From Terana coerulea (lineage: Eukaryota; Basidiomycota; Agaricomycetes; Polyporales; Phanerochaetaceae), in NCBI GenBank assembly GCA_024811115.1, contig JAKOGH010000315.1:124001-188000 (forward strand): DNA of 64,000 nucleotides, written 5' to 3'. Below, piece after piece: positions 1 through 9,055 of the stretch. The notes beneath the pieces are model-generated. The model was not told where the DNA came from. It saw only the letters and a program-made list of their open reading frames with translations, and searched no databases. Positions within the stretch are counted from its first letter, which is position 1, and each line of letters starts with the position of its first letter. The position numbers were made by a program, and so were the translations under genes.

Positions 1-1643
1 CGCCATAATGACCGCCAATGACTTCTGCGCACTTGACCACGAGATGTATGGATCCGCCCACGGTGTAGTGCGGCAAGTTACCTGCACAATGTCGTAAGCC
101 AGCACTCCCGGGGGCGATGGGTAAGTTGTAGGAAGAACTCACTCAAACCAAGACCTTCCATTATGATACCTTGACCTGTGAAGCTTGCATCACCATGCAG
201 CTGGACGCACATAACCTTGTCACCAGGATAGCATTCGCCGAGATGCTCCGTTAAAGCGGCGTTCGCCTGGGCCAGAGCTTCAGATTGTTGGCCAGAGGAC
301 GTACTCTGTTTGAAGGTCGGTGAGTTGTCTACGGTAAGGAAGGCATTTGACCTCGGCTTACGGATACACCAAAAAGCTCCTTTAGCAGCGCAAACTGCTT
401 TGCCCGCGTCTTACCAAGGGCAACGGGGTTGACGGCTTCGAGATGCGAAGGGTTGGGCAAGTGAGAGATTTTCAAGCTGTGGCCGTCATAGTTCAAGGTT
501 GGGTTCGGATACTGCATTTTGTGGTCGTCATGGTCAATAAATGGTAGAACCGATCAACAAAACGCTGTGACATACCGAAATGGCTGATAACATCTCCAAA
601 AGCTCCTGCTTTCGCCACCAACTCGTTCGGAATCTCACTGCCTCCACGCACTTTGTTGAAGATGATACGAGGGTCGAGCTCCAATAGGCTAGTGAGCAGA
701 TTGAGTCGTCCACGATGCGGCATGCCGAGAATGATATTCGAAACACCACCTATGTTTAAATGATCAGCGAACGGCTCTTGTACGTGAAGCAGTTCAGGCG
801 CATATATGAAGTTCAACGTGCACATATGCGTGTTCTGGAAGGACAGCTCAACATTCGCATTATGAAATGAGACCATACCTTGGCTAGCGCACTTAAACAG
901 CGCGTCCATCGCGGGCAACATCGACTCGCCTCCCTCAAGGCCGTACCTCTTGAGATTCGGGAACTTCGCCTGCATAAACTGGTCGAAGACCTCGCTCTCG
1001 ACCAGCAACTTATGCAGCCTCAGCTTCTCCTCCGCCGTGATCGGTTCAGGCGCTACTTGCGACTCCAATAGATGCGAGAACCACAGCCGCTCCGTCTTCG
1101 AAGGTGAATGCATATACTCATAGGCGATGCGTCCGACGTAAATGCTCCTGAGATGGTTCGTGATCTGCTCGAGCGTCCATTCCTCGGACGAGTCACCTTG
1201 CTCGCCGACGGGCTTGGACCAGACGATGCCGTTGACGTTGTATTTCTTGGACACGTCCGTCAGACCGTAGCGCGAGGGGTCCAGAGCGGCGACCTCCCTC
1301 GCGCTGGAGCAACTCCAGAGGATCAATGCGCGCCGCGCGGTGCCCGTGCGTCCGCAGAGAGTCGACGTAGCGCAGTAAAGGGGCGTTCGTAGTGCGGTTC
1401 TCGAGCTGAGCAGGGCTGTCTGTATGCGTGTGCGCGCATAGTAAATCACGCAATGAGTATACTCTGATGACATGAAGACGCACAGTCGGGTAGCCGAAAC
1501 CGTTTGGGCTCGCGATACCCATAAGAGCGGTCATGGTATCCTCGAGCTTGGGCTGCCGCTGGGCCCTTTAGCAGCACTGACGAAGGCTTGCTACCAGGTG
1601 CGAGAGTCTGTAGGCGGCGCATCGCCGAAACGTCTCTTCTCAT
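1..1643 (-). CDS. 2-oxoadipate/2-oxoglutarate dehydrogenase E1, DHTKD1-like (5' part, runs off the left edge)
   Basis: Thiamine-diphosphate-dependent E1 subunit that decarboxylates 2-oxoadipate or 2-oxoglutarate in mitochondria. The start at 1643 opens a short Arg-rich, presequence-like leader, then a YGYREPK motif. [24 protein letters not shown] and [19 protein letters not shown] follow; these are hallmark E1 blocks. The N-terminus is short and lacks the long leader domain of classical E1o, which favours the DHTKD1 branch. Exons are about 1484-1643, 879-1405, 576-749, 362-511, 143-305 and 38-81; the rest lies outside. Two breaks are seen. A run of three C (1296-1298, plus strand) puts the codons for DPLELL and [13 protein letters not shown] in different frames, as if one base were extra. 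The junction 576/511 has good splice signals but does not keep the frame. Family assignment is firm; DHTKD1 rather than E1o is inference. Confidence 0.85.
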
Positions 1644-3091
1644 TGCTGTCCACGCCCCCCTGTCTGGTTAGGAGACCCTACGTGTCGTTGGATGTGGTGG
1701 CAAGCGACTTCAAGGCGACGGCGGAGGCGTGGTCATAGAAGACCTTGCTCAAGTTGCGGTAGGAACGGTGATACGATACTTATAGTCGCAAAGGCCGAGG
1801 CGCGTAAGTACCGTCCGGTGGAGGTCATGCTATGCGGCTCTTGACCAATTAGACGACAAAACTGGATGCGCAGGTCGGAGTCGCTCATGCAACTAGTTCG
1901 GTTCAATGGTGTAAGGTCATGTTTGCTCTGCATAACTCTGACAATGGAAAAGCATAGGTACAAGTAGTGGACAAGCAAGATTGATATCGAAAGTGTGGAC
2001 TTTACGATTGAGCGACGGACCGTTTTAACAACCATCTCCAGCAGACAGACGAACCCTTGACTATCCACAATCTCTCCGCCCTCACGCCATCACTAGATAT
2101 GCCTCTCCGGAAGTGTGACCATCGCGGTGCACCTTGCAGTCTCAGGTCTTTCGCATGCGACAATCCGCTTGACAACGTTTCCAGGGTATCGAGGACTGAT
2201 CGGGGCATAGCTTCGAGGAATCATACATAGCAAGAAAAGACTCATGAAATGTTGGGGTAGAGCTAGGTCCTGCAATGATGCATGAAGAGCAGCGGCGGCC
2301 GACGTTGTGGACAAAGACTCGAAAGCGGACTGGTGCATCAAGCGCCCGATGCTCAGCCCGGCGTACTGGGCGCTTGAGGCAATGTCTTCTCTTTGCTCGA
2401 CGCCGAAGAACGCAGACGACGACCACATGCAACACACCTTCGTTTCCTGTGCAAACGTGGTGCACACAGTACAATGCATTTGGCGGAGGTACGACAGCTT
2501 ATCCCACGTTTTCTGACATACATGTGGGTCTGACCGAATCATCTATCTTCCTGTCTGCAGCGGAATGAATTGCCAGTGTGTCAACGCATGCACACGGCGG
2601 TAGCAAAGAAATCGGCGGATACCGTAAGGAATCTGGCACATATCTTAGACTTGCCGTGCCGACATGTTACAGTAGTCTAAGTCCAGGTCGCTCAAGGCAA
2701 TGTGCGTTATAATTCTTCCATGAAGGTGGAAGAGTACACTGGCTTAGACATGCACTTGCTACTCTTCCGCTGGATCTGCCATGTTATCAGAAACCGGGAG
2801 CACCCCGCCTCCTGCTCACTTCTCGCCTTCCGGTAACTCGGACAACGTTTTACAACGGAAGCCTCCACATGCATCCATGCCCTATCCAATCGTAGAGCTG
2901 TCTTGGCAGAGTCTAATCGACACTCTCAACACAACTCTCTGTATCTCCATGTGGGGGAGTCTACATGGAAGCAGCGATCACGTTTGTGTCTTCGAACCTT
3001 CGAGGTGGCCGCCGGCAGTATATATGGGCAGCTATCGAACAGCTGAAGCTTAGGACCTACAGGCCCCCAAAGTACCCACCCGCACGCCGTC
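1644..3091. other. intergenic, no supported gene
   Basis: Only short overlapping open frames on both strands (for example 2093-2542 minus). None shows a domain, a plausible exon chain or a signal peptide. The stretch holds the promoters of the divergent genes at 1643 (minus) and 3092 (plus). No clear TATA box was recognised. Confidence 0.5.
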
Positions 3092-3936
3092 ATGTACTCC
3101 TCGCTTCTCCTCCTCGCGCTTGTCGGCGTGGTCTCCGCCGCCCCCGTCAGCTTGAATGCCAGGGCTCTGCCTACTCCGGTTTCGGGGGCTACTGCTCGGA
3201 CGTACTTGAGCGAGCGTACGTCTACTCGGACTTGCCCTATGAGATTCCTCGCTGATCGCACCATCGCCCTTAGTGACCGTGGCGGTTGACTCCAACTCTC
3301 CAGCATACGCCCGAGACCTCTTCAAGACCTGGGACACTAGTATGTTTGTCCAATCGTCCTCTCGCGCCATGTATTGATGTGCACGCTTTCGCGTAGTCTC
3401 GGGCACGTGCGACACTCGTGAGACAGTGCTCAAGCGAGACGGTACCAACGTTGTCACGAGCAGCGCATGCGCAGCGACCTCCGGCAACTGGGTTTCGCCA
3501 TACGACGGCGTCGCCACTACTCTGGCCAGCGACCTCGACATAGTACGTTTCGTACTTCTCAATCAATCCAGGCAATCAGCTCATTGGCTATTGACAGGAT
3601 CACCTTGTTCCACTGAAAGAAGCCTGGCTGTCCGGCGCGCGCAGCTGGACGGCCGCCCAGCGTGAAGCATTTGCGAACGACTTGACGCGACCCCAGCTAG
3701 TTGCCGTTACCGACAACCTCAACGAGTCTAAAGGTAACTTCGTCTTTCTGTCAGGTTCTCAAGTGCTTATTTCACCGGTCTTGTCAGGTGACAAGGACAT
3801 CGCGAAATGGCAGCCTCCACTGGCATCCTACAAATGCACGTATGCTCGTGCTTGGGTGCAAGTCAAACACTACTACGACCTTACGATTGATTCTGCGGAG
3901 AAGACTGCTCTGACGAGCATTCTCAGTGGCTGCTAG
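3092..3936 (+). CDS. secreted HNH-type nuclease (DUF1524/GmrSD C-terminal-like)
   Basis: Predicted extracellular metal-dependent endonuclease of the HNH/DUF1524 superfamily. Five exons join cleanly: 3092-3215, 3274-3339, 3397-3542, 3598-3733 and 3788-3936, giving 206 residues. Residues 1-17 are a hydrophobic signal peptide ending in SAA. The core carries DIDHLVPLKEAW, the His-containing active-site strand, followed by the helix with AFANDLTRPQLVAVTDNLNESKGDKD, typical of this family, and a final block with conserved Trp, Cys and Tyr. All introns are 50-60 nt with GTANGT-like donors, and the frame stays open throughout. Such proteins are common in fungal secretomes; the substrate (DNA or RNA) is not shown by the sequence. 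Confidence 0.88.
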
Positions 3937-4233
3937 TAGACTTGTCCGTATCTAACGAATATTTATGAAGTTCGTCATGCCAGGGAACTCCTTGGGCGCT
4001 CCTGCTACTCCATCCCGCCACGTGCGCACCGATTCGGAGGTTCGATGCACTTTCTGCTGTTCCGTCATGACATTTGCCTCCGCGCCTTCACCACATCCAC
4101 CGTATTCAGCCCAGCATGAGCAGCCATCGTCTTGAGCCACACTTTTCTCCAAAAGCTCACAGTTGTGGCATTTACTCGATTATTGTTGACCGGTGCAAGA
4201 CTGCGACGATACGTGCAGCACAGCGCGTTGAGG

Positions 4234-5855
4234 ATGTCGAAACAGGCCAAATCCACATCCGCGGTGCGACTACGAAAGAGCACACCGGCGACAAAGGCTT
4301 CAGCAGATGTTGGCCACAACAAGTCTGCCGCCGCAGAATGGCCGGCTCCCGCTCAAGCTATGACTGCGGCTCGTGAATTCCTGCAAGATTGGTGCGTTCT
4401 GCTATATACTCACACTCGAAATGATTTCTCTGACCTCTTACATAGCGCAAGGAACTCATCGAGCACTCTCCTAGTCCCAGACAAAGATGCAGACGGGTTA
4501 ACGGGAACACTCATCATATACCGCACCCTTGTGGCACTTGGGCATCCAGTTGAAGCGCTGAAGGTGCATTTTATTAGCAAAGGCCTGAACCCGCACCATG
4601 AACGAGAACGCCCGAGACTTGCGAGTCATGGCGCGCAATATGCGATCATAGTTGACCAGGGCAGTCGTCCTGGGCCTGCTCTGGTCCCAGGGGCGAAGAC
4701 ACTGCTGGTAGACCATCATATGAGCGACGAATTTCCCGAGGATACCTTGGTATGTCTTGTTCTGTGCTGATAGAGCTCTTCTGACATGTATTTAGGTCCT
4801 GTCTGCCTGCAAACACGAACCTGTCGCCACTTCCGCGACGCTAGCATACGTTCTCTGTCGTCCGCTCCACCCAACTGTTATTGACAAGTGCGACTACCTC
4901 TGCGCGATGGGTACGCTCGGGGACCTTGGGACATCTTTCCGCTTTCCGCCGCCGTTCCCGGAAGATGATATGAAGGCTTGCTTCAAGAAGTACACCAAGA
5001 AATGCATCAACGATGCCATTAGTCTTGTTAATGCTCGTACGTGAGATAACAACAGATCGCGCTCATGGTTTGATCATGGTTTGGAGTTTAGCACGTCGTA
5101 CCGCAGCATACGATGTCGACTCTGCATGGAATGTAAGCATATTACTCTCCAGATCGCTGCTCCGGTAAATAATCGAATATTGAATAGGCCCTGCTGGCCT
5201 CTAGCAGCCCCTCAGACATTCTGACACCTCCTAAATCATCGGCCGAACAAGTTAAATACTCCAATCGACTGTACGATGCACGACAAGAGATCAACCGGGA
5301 AGTCGAACGATGTACTCACGTCGCTCCGAAATTCTCTGGGGACGGCAAGGTAGCTTTGTTAAGAATTGAAAGCGCGGGGCAAGTTCATCCAGTAAGGCGC
5401 AATATAAACTATTACAACGCGGCGGTGACGTCAATGTGATGGCTGCGCAGGTCATTGCGACCCGATGGGCAGGGCATCTCAAGTCACCCAAACTCGAGGT
5501 CGTCATGGTCGCCAACTCAGGCTACACGCCCGGCATCACCAACTTCTCCTGCCGCGTCGCGCGCTGCGCATACACCCGGCCGAACCAGCCTCCTGTGGAC
5601 ATCATCGCGCTGCTGAAGGACTACGCCACGCGTGCGCCCGGGCTGCGGGAGGCGATGGGCGAGGACTTCGCTCGCGGGCACAAGCAGGCGAGCGGCGGGA
5701 TCGTGCCCACAGAGCAGTTCGAGCGGCTGTGGGGTGTCATGGCTGAGAGTGTGTCAGAGGACGGGGGTACTGACGAGGGCAGTCCGAGGAAGAAGAGAAA
5801 GAAGGAAGAGTCCGTGCAGAGGAACACTCTCGAAGGATGGGTGAGGCGTTCATAA
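4234..5855 (+). CDS. DHH-family phosphoesterase
   Basis: Predicted phosphoesterase of the DHH (RecJ/PPX1-like) superfamily, using divalent metals to cut phosphodiester or phosphoanhydride bonds. Six exons (4234-4391, 4446-4749, 4796-5036, 5092-5132, 5188-5391, 5451-5855) give 450 residues with no frame break. Seen motifs are VPDKDADG (motif I), IIVDQG (motif II), LLVDHH (the DHH motif itself) and MGTLGDLG (motif IV), in the expected order in the first half. The C-terminal part holds a glycine-rich block around SGYTPGITNFSCRVA, resembling a DHHA1-type substrate domain, and the tail ends with a basic KKRKK cluster that could serve as a nuclear signal. An in-frame ATG at 4132 would add 34 residues; 4234 is preferred because the extra part is unlike coding sequence. 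Confidence 0.87.
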
Positions 5856-5987
5856 GTAGGTAGCCGAACCTCATTGCAAAGATAGTCACTTGGGAAGTTA
5901 AGCGAAGCGTGTCGCGCGCATGCCCGGAGGTACGGCCTTCCCACCTCTCATCTCACCTTGACTACGTCCAACTTGCATAGGACAACC

Positions 5988-6812
5988 ATGCCTATCATTG
6001 ACTCTAGGTATGGGCTTTATATCCAGGATACGAAGCCAATACGCATCTGCCAGTGGATGCGGTGTCCAAACTTGCAGGGTAGGTACAAGGGTCTGAAAAT
6101 GAAGGCGTGTAAGCGCTGCGGGTCGGTGAGATACTGTGTAAGTCCCAGCTCAAACTGTTAGATGAGTCCTGGATGTTCAAAGTGTTATACATTAACATGC
6201 AGTCGAAAGAGTGCCAATCCGCGGACTGGCCAGTACACAAACCCGTCTGCCGCATCCCTCCTCTCATCGATATCGGAGAATGGCTGGACGTGAGGACTGA
6301 TTTATATTCGACATCTGTACATATTCCTACGTGCTGCGTAGAGTTACTCCTGGCTCCTAGAATGGGCCGCTCGGGAGACTCTAGGATGCAACGGCCGTAA
6401 CTTGACCTCTACACATACACTCTACCTGGACCTGACCCGCACCGATCGCCTCGTCGGACCGACTCCCTGCCAGTTCCTCATCAACGATGTGTCGGTTCGA
6501 CGGCACCACGAAGCAAGGGGTCCAGCCATGGGCGTCAGTGAATCTGGGTGGTATTCGGAGAAGGACCACGAGAAGTCAGACGAGATGCAGAGCGAGGGGG
6601 GCTTGGGGGTCGCAATGGTCGTGTGCTCTATCTCTGGAGGGAACATGAAGATGGTCCGGTGTGAACGGTACGAGATTGCTGGAGCGTTGTTGAGCAGGCC
6701 TGCTGTACCTGCTTGGGAGGAGTTGCTGATAGGTATAGCGAATGGACAGATCACACTGGCGGATTTGAACCAGATGATCGCAAATGTTTCTAGCGGTAAA
6801 GCTGAAGAGTAG
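5988..6812 (+). CDS. MYND zinc-finger protein (intact copy)
   Basis: Small protein with an N-terminal MYND-type zinc finger, a protein-protein interaction module. Three exons (5988-6137, 6203-6289, 6342-6812) give 235 residues. The finger is formed by CQWMRC, CKRC, YC, CQSADWPVHKPVC at residues about 20-70, matching the C..C-C2C-YC..C-W..H...C pattern. The rest (residues 75-235) has no known domain but is shared with the minus-strand neighbour: TLYLDLTRTDRLV, GGLGVAMVV, RCERYEI, IANGQI. An upstream ATG at 5958 is in frame; 5988 is chosen because the paralogue starts at the equivalent codon. Third-exon start at 6342 follows a GCGTAG acceptor. The pair is tail to tail with 130 bp between stops. 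Confidence 0.85.
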
Positions 6813-6942
6813 CGTGTAAATGAACTAGCATATGTAGTTGAAGCCATGTGAAAAAATCATACCTGGAAGCTATATACAAGACCATGCAGTATAGCACGGC
6901 TCACGTACGTGTACGGGGAATGGGGAACGTCACACCCGACGA

Positions 6943-7792
6943 CTAGTCCCAAATCCCCGGGAGACTCATGATTTCTGGCTTTGCATTGGGGTTTGTGGCT
7001 GCATCCCCAAGTATATGTTGAATACGTGAGATGGGAATCTGGCCATTAGCGACTTCCTTTGCAATCTCTTTCCAGCGTGGCGCCGGTGGCTGCACCGAAA
7101 TGCGCTCCATGACCTTGAAGCGCTGCAGTCTGAACATTGTGGTGCCGTTCGGCCCTCCAATCATGTATACCACCTGCACAAGACCCAGACCACCATTCCG
7201 TTGAATCGCTCGACACTCCGTGACATCTGAATCGCCGTAGAAGCTCGAGGGTAGATTCCAGTGTTTTTCAGCGAGTCCGTGCGGGAGGACATGTACCTTG
7301 TCGACGATGAAGGAGGCCGAGGTGGGAGCTACAAGGTGGTCCGTCCTGGTAAGTTCAACATATAGCGCAGCCACTTCCGCGAGGCTGTGATGGCGGTGTC
7401 GCAGTCCCTGTATGGCAGCCCAGCGGAATAACCACGCGTGCTCCTGTACGGGAAAGTTGATGAGCAAACACTACACAGGCAGTCAAAATATACATAAACT
7501 TGCCTGAAGCCATTTACCGATGTCTACTACTTTGGATTTTTGGCATACCTTCTTATGCGAAGGCCAGTCCGATACCTGGCATTTCTTGCGCTAGCACATA
7601 CTGCCAGTGAGCTATGCGGTACAGGATTCAATCGAAAACGTCTTACGCAATAGCGGACCCATCCGCACCGGCAGCATTTCTTTAATTTTAATTGCGTATA
7701 GTCATGAACGTTGGACAGTTCAAGTACTTGCATACCCGCTCCGGTTTCGGGTCCCCGAAGATGAGTTTTGCTTCGGTGTCGATGACAGTCAT
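6943..7792 (-). CDS. MYND zinc-finger protein, frameshifted paralogue
   Basis: Second copy of the MYND gene, inverted. Exons 7647-7792, 7504-7590 and 6943-7443 mirror the plus copy: the middle exon is 87 nt in both. The finger reads CKYLNC, CCRC, YC, CQVSDWPSHKKVC, followed by the same family-specific tail (LYVELTRTDHLV, GGLGLVQVV, RLQRFKV, VANGQI). One base is missing at about 7711-7716: the frame giving the start and first cysteine pair (MTVIDTEAKLIF, CKYLNC) differs from the frame giving LKLKKCCRCGWVRYC, and alignment with the intact copy shows equal spacing if one base is restored. Intron 2 (7444-7503) starts with GCAAGT, so it is a GC-AG intron. Either a sequencing error or a young pseudogene. 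Confidence 0.78.
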
Positions 7793-7952
7793 TGTAAAGA
7801 ACCACAAGGCGACGAGCTAACGTGAGAAGCACCAGCGATGGTTGAGGACGCGTTCACGCCTCGCGAATGTGTAGGGGTGTAGCTTGGCCGCAAGATTTGT
7901 GCCAGACTTGGAAGTGGACGGTCAGAGTCGATTCAGAGTCTAAGCAGCGAAG
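7793..7952. other. short intergenic between MYND copy and MITE; ends in the left target-site duplication
   Basis: No gene seen. Bases 7945-7952 (CAGCGAAG) are the left 8-bp duplication flanking the transposable element that follows. Confidence 0.6.
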
Positions 7953-8497
7953 TAGTGTTCGGGTAAGAACTCGGCGGAGTTTCTGACTGTGGTTATTAAC
8001 CAAGGCGTCCGAGAGGGCCTTTTGACTTGGGTTATTAACCGTTTATAACACCGGGCGCTAAAATCTCCCATGCACTGTGCAGCTGCAGCGGCGAAGCTCG
8101 AGCTTGTTGAGATAGCGTTGAACAATGGAGTAAATGCAAACAGGAGACTTAGGGAGTTGACTGTACGAGCTAGGCTGCCTTCAGGGAAAGAGTGAGCTCG
8201 TCGTCCACCCCCTGATGGATTTCAACGCTCGGACATACCGTGGGAACTCGACGACTGCAGTCACGAAAGGTACCTCGCCCGAGTCCAGCCTTGCAGTGAC
8301 GAAGTGAGCCGACTAGGTACCCTTATACAGCGACGATAATGCCTCGTAAAACCCTACGGTAAGTCAGTCTACCCTCGGGGACCTCGGAGTTATTAACAGC
8401 CCCAAAACCCCCCTCGACATTCTAACCGTTATTAACCTGTTAATAACCAGGTTACAAAGGGCAAGTTAATAACACATGAGTTTCTACCCGAACACTA
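7953..8497. mobile_element. hAT-type MITE, 545 bp, non-autonomous
   Basis: The ends are inverted copies: TAGTGTTCGGGTAAGAACTC at 7953 and, read on the minus strand from 8497, TAGTGTTCGGGTAGAAACTC (18 of 20 identical). Both sides are flanked by the same 8 bp, CAGCGAAG (7945-7952 and 8498-8505), the target duplication length of hAT transposons. The body has no coding potential. Six subterminal copies of GTTATTAAC lie at 7992, 8031, 8389, 8429 (forward) and about 8440, 8465 (reverse), the kind of repeat a hAT transposase binds. The transposase source is not in the window. Confidence 0.88.
7991..8474. repeat. GTTATTAAC subterminal repeats
   Basis: Four forward and two reverse copies of the 9-mer GTTATTAAC sit inside the MITE, grouped toward its two ends and pointing inward, several extended to GGTTATTAACC. 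Probable transposase-binding sites. Confidence 0.7.
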
Positions 8498-9055
8498 CAG
8501 CGAAGGGGCCTCGAAGTACCCTGAGAAACAAGTCAAGTCACCGTGAAGCTTATGGGAGTAGAATGTAGAGTATGCGATCTGCCGTATATATATATGCAAT
8601 GTCAGGAGAGGTTATGACATTGACTGGGAGGTGGATCGTGACAACTTGAAGGACTCCATCGGACTCCGGAGAAGTTGAACATCACTCCGCGGCTCGGGAC
8701 GGAGTTCCCACGGCTGCCCGTGCTTCCTCATCAGGACATGTTCCTCGGAGCAAAATAACGGATCATGTTGCTCGCGCGAGCGTTCGTGAAATGTAGATCA
8801 TCACTTTGCCAGTGACCGCCGAGCGAAATCCGTGCGCTCCGACTGCGAAGCCGCGCACGTACTTGAGTCAGAGGACCCCGTAGAGGGGCCGTAGCACGAG
8901 CCACATCTCTGTAATCGTTGCTTGAAGAACTACGGGAAGACCATTATTGTCCGAGGTAGGTATGCCGTTCACGTCTACACGGCACTTGATCAAGCTCTCG
9001 AAGACATCCTGAGCTGACATTTGACCACCAAATTTACAGCTAAGCATTGCACAGA
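8498..9055. other. intergenic; right target-site duplication, then nothing recognised
   Basis: Starts with the right CAGCGAAG copy. A short TATATATATA tract lies near 8585. No exon recognised; it probably holds the promoter of the gene at 9056. Confidence 0.5.

Noticed and set aside
1193..1534. Separate small gene
   Set aside because: It is the second exon of the E1 gene read on past a one-base break.
1733..2542. Overlapping minus-strand frames with several cysteines
   Set aside because: Cysteine spacing fits no zinc finger, and three frames overlap without exon logic.
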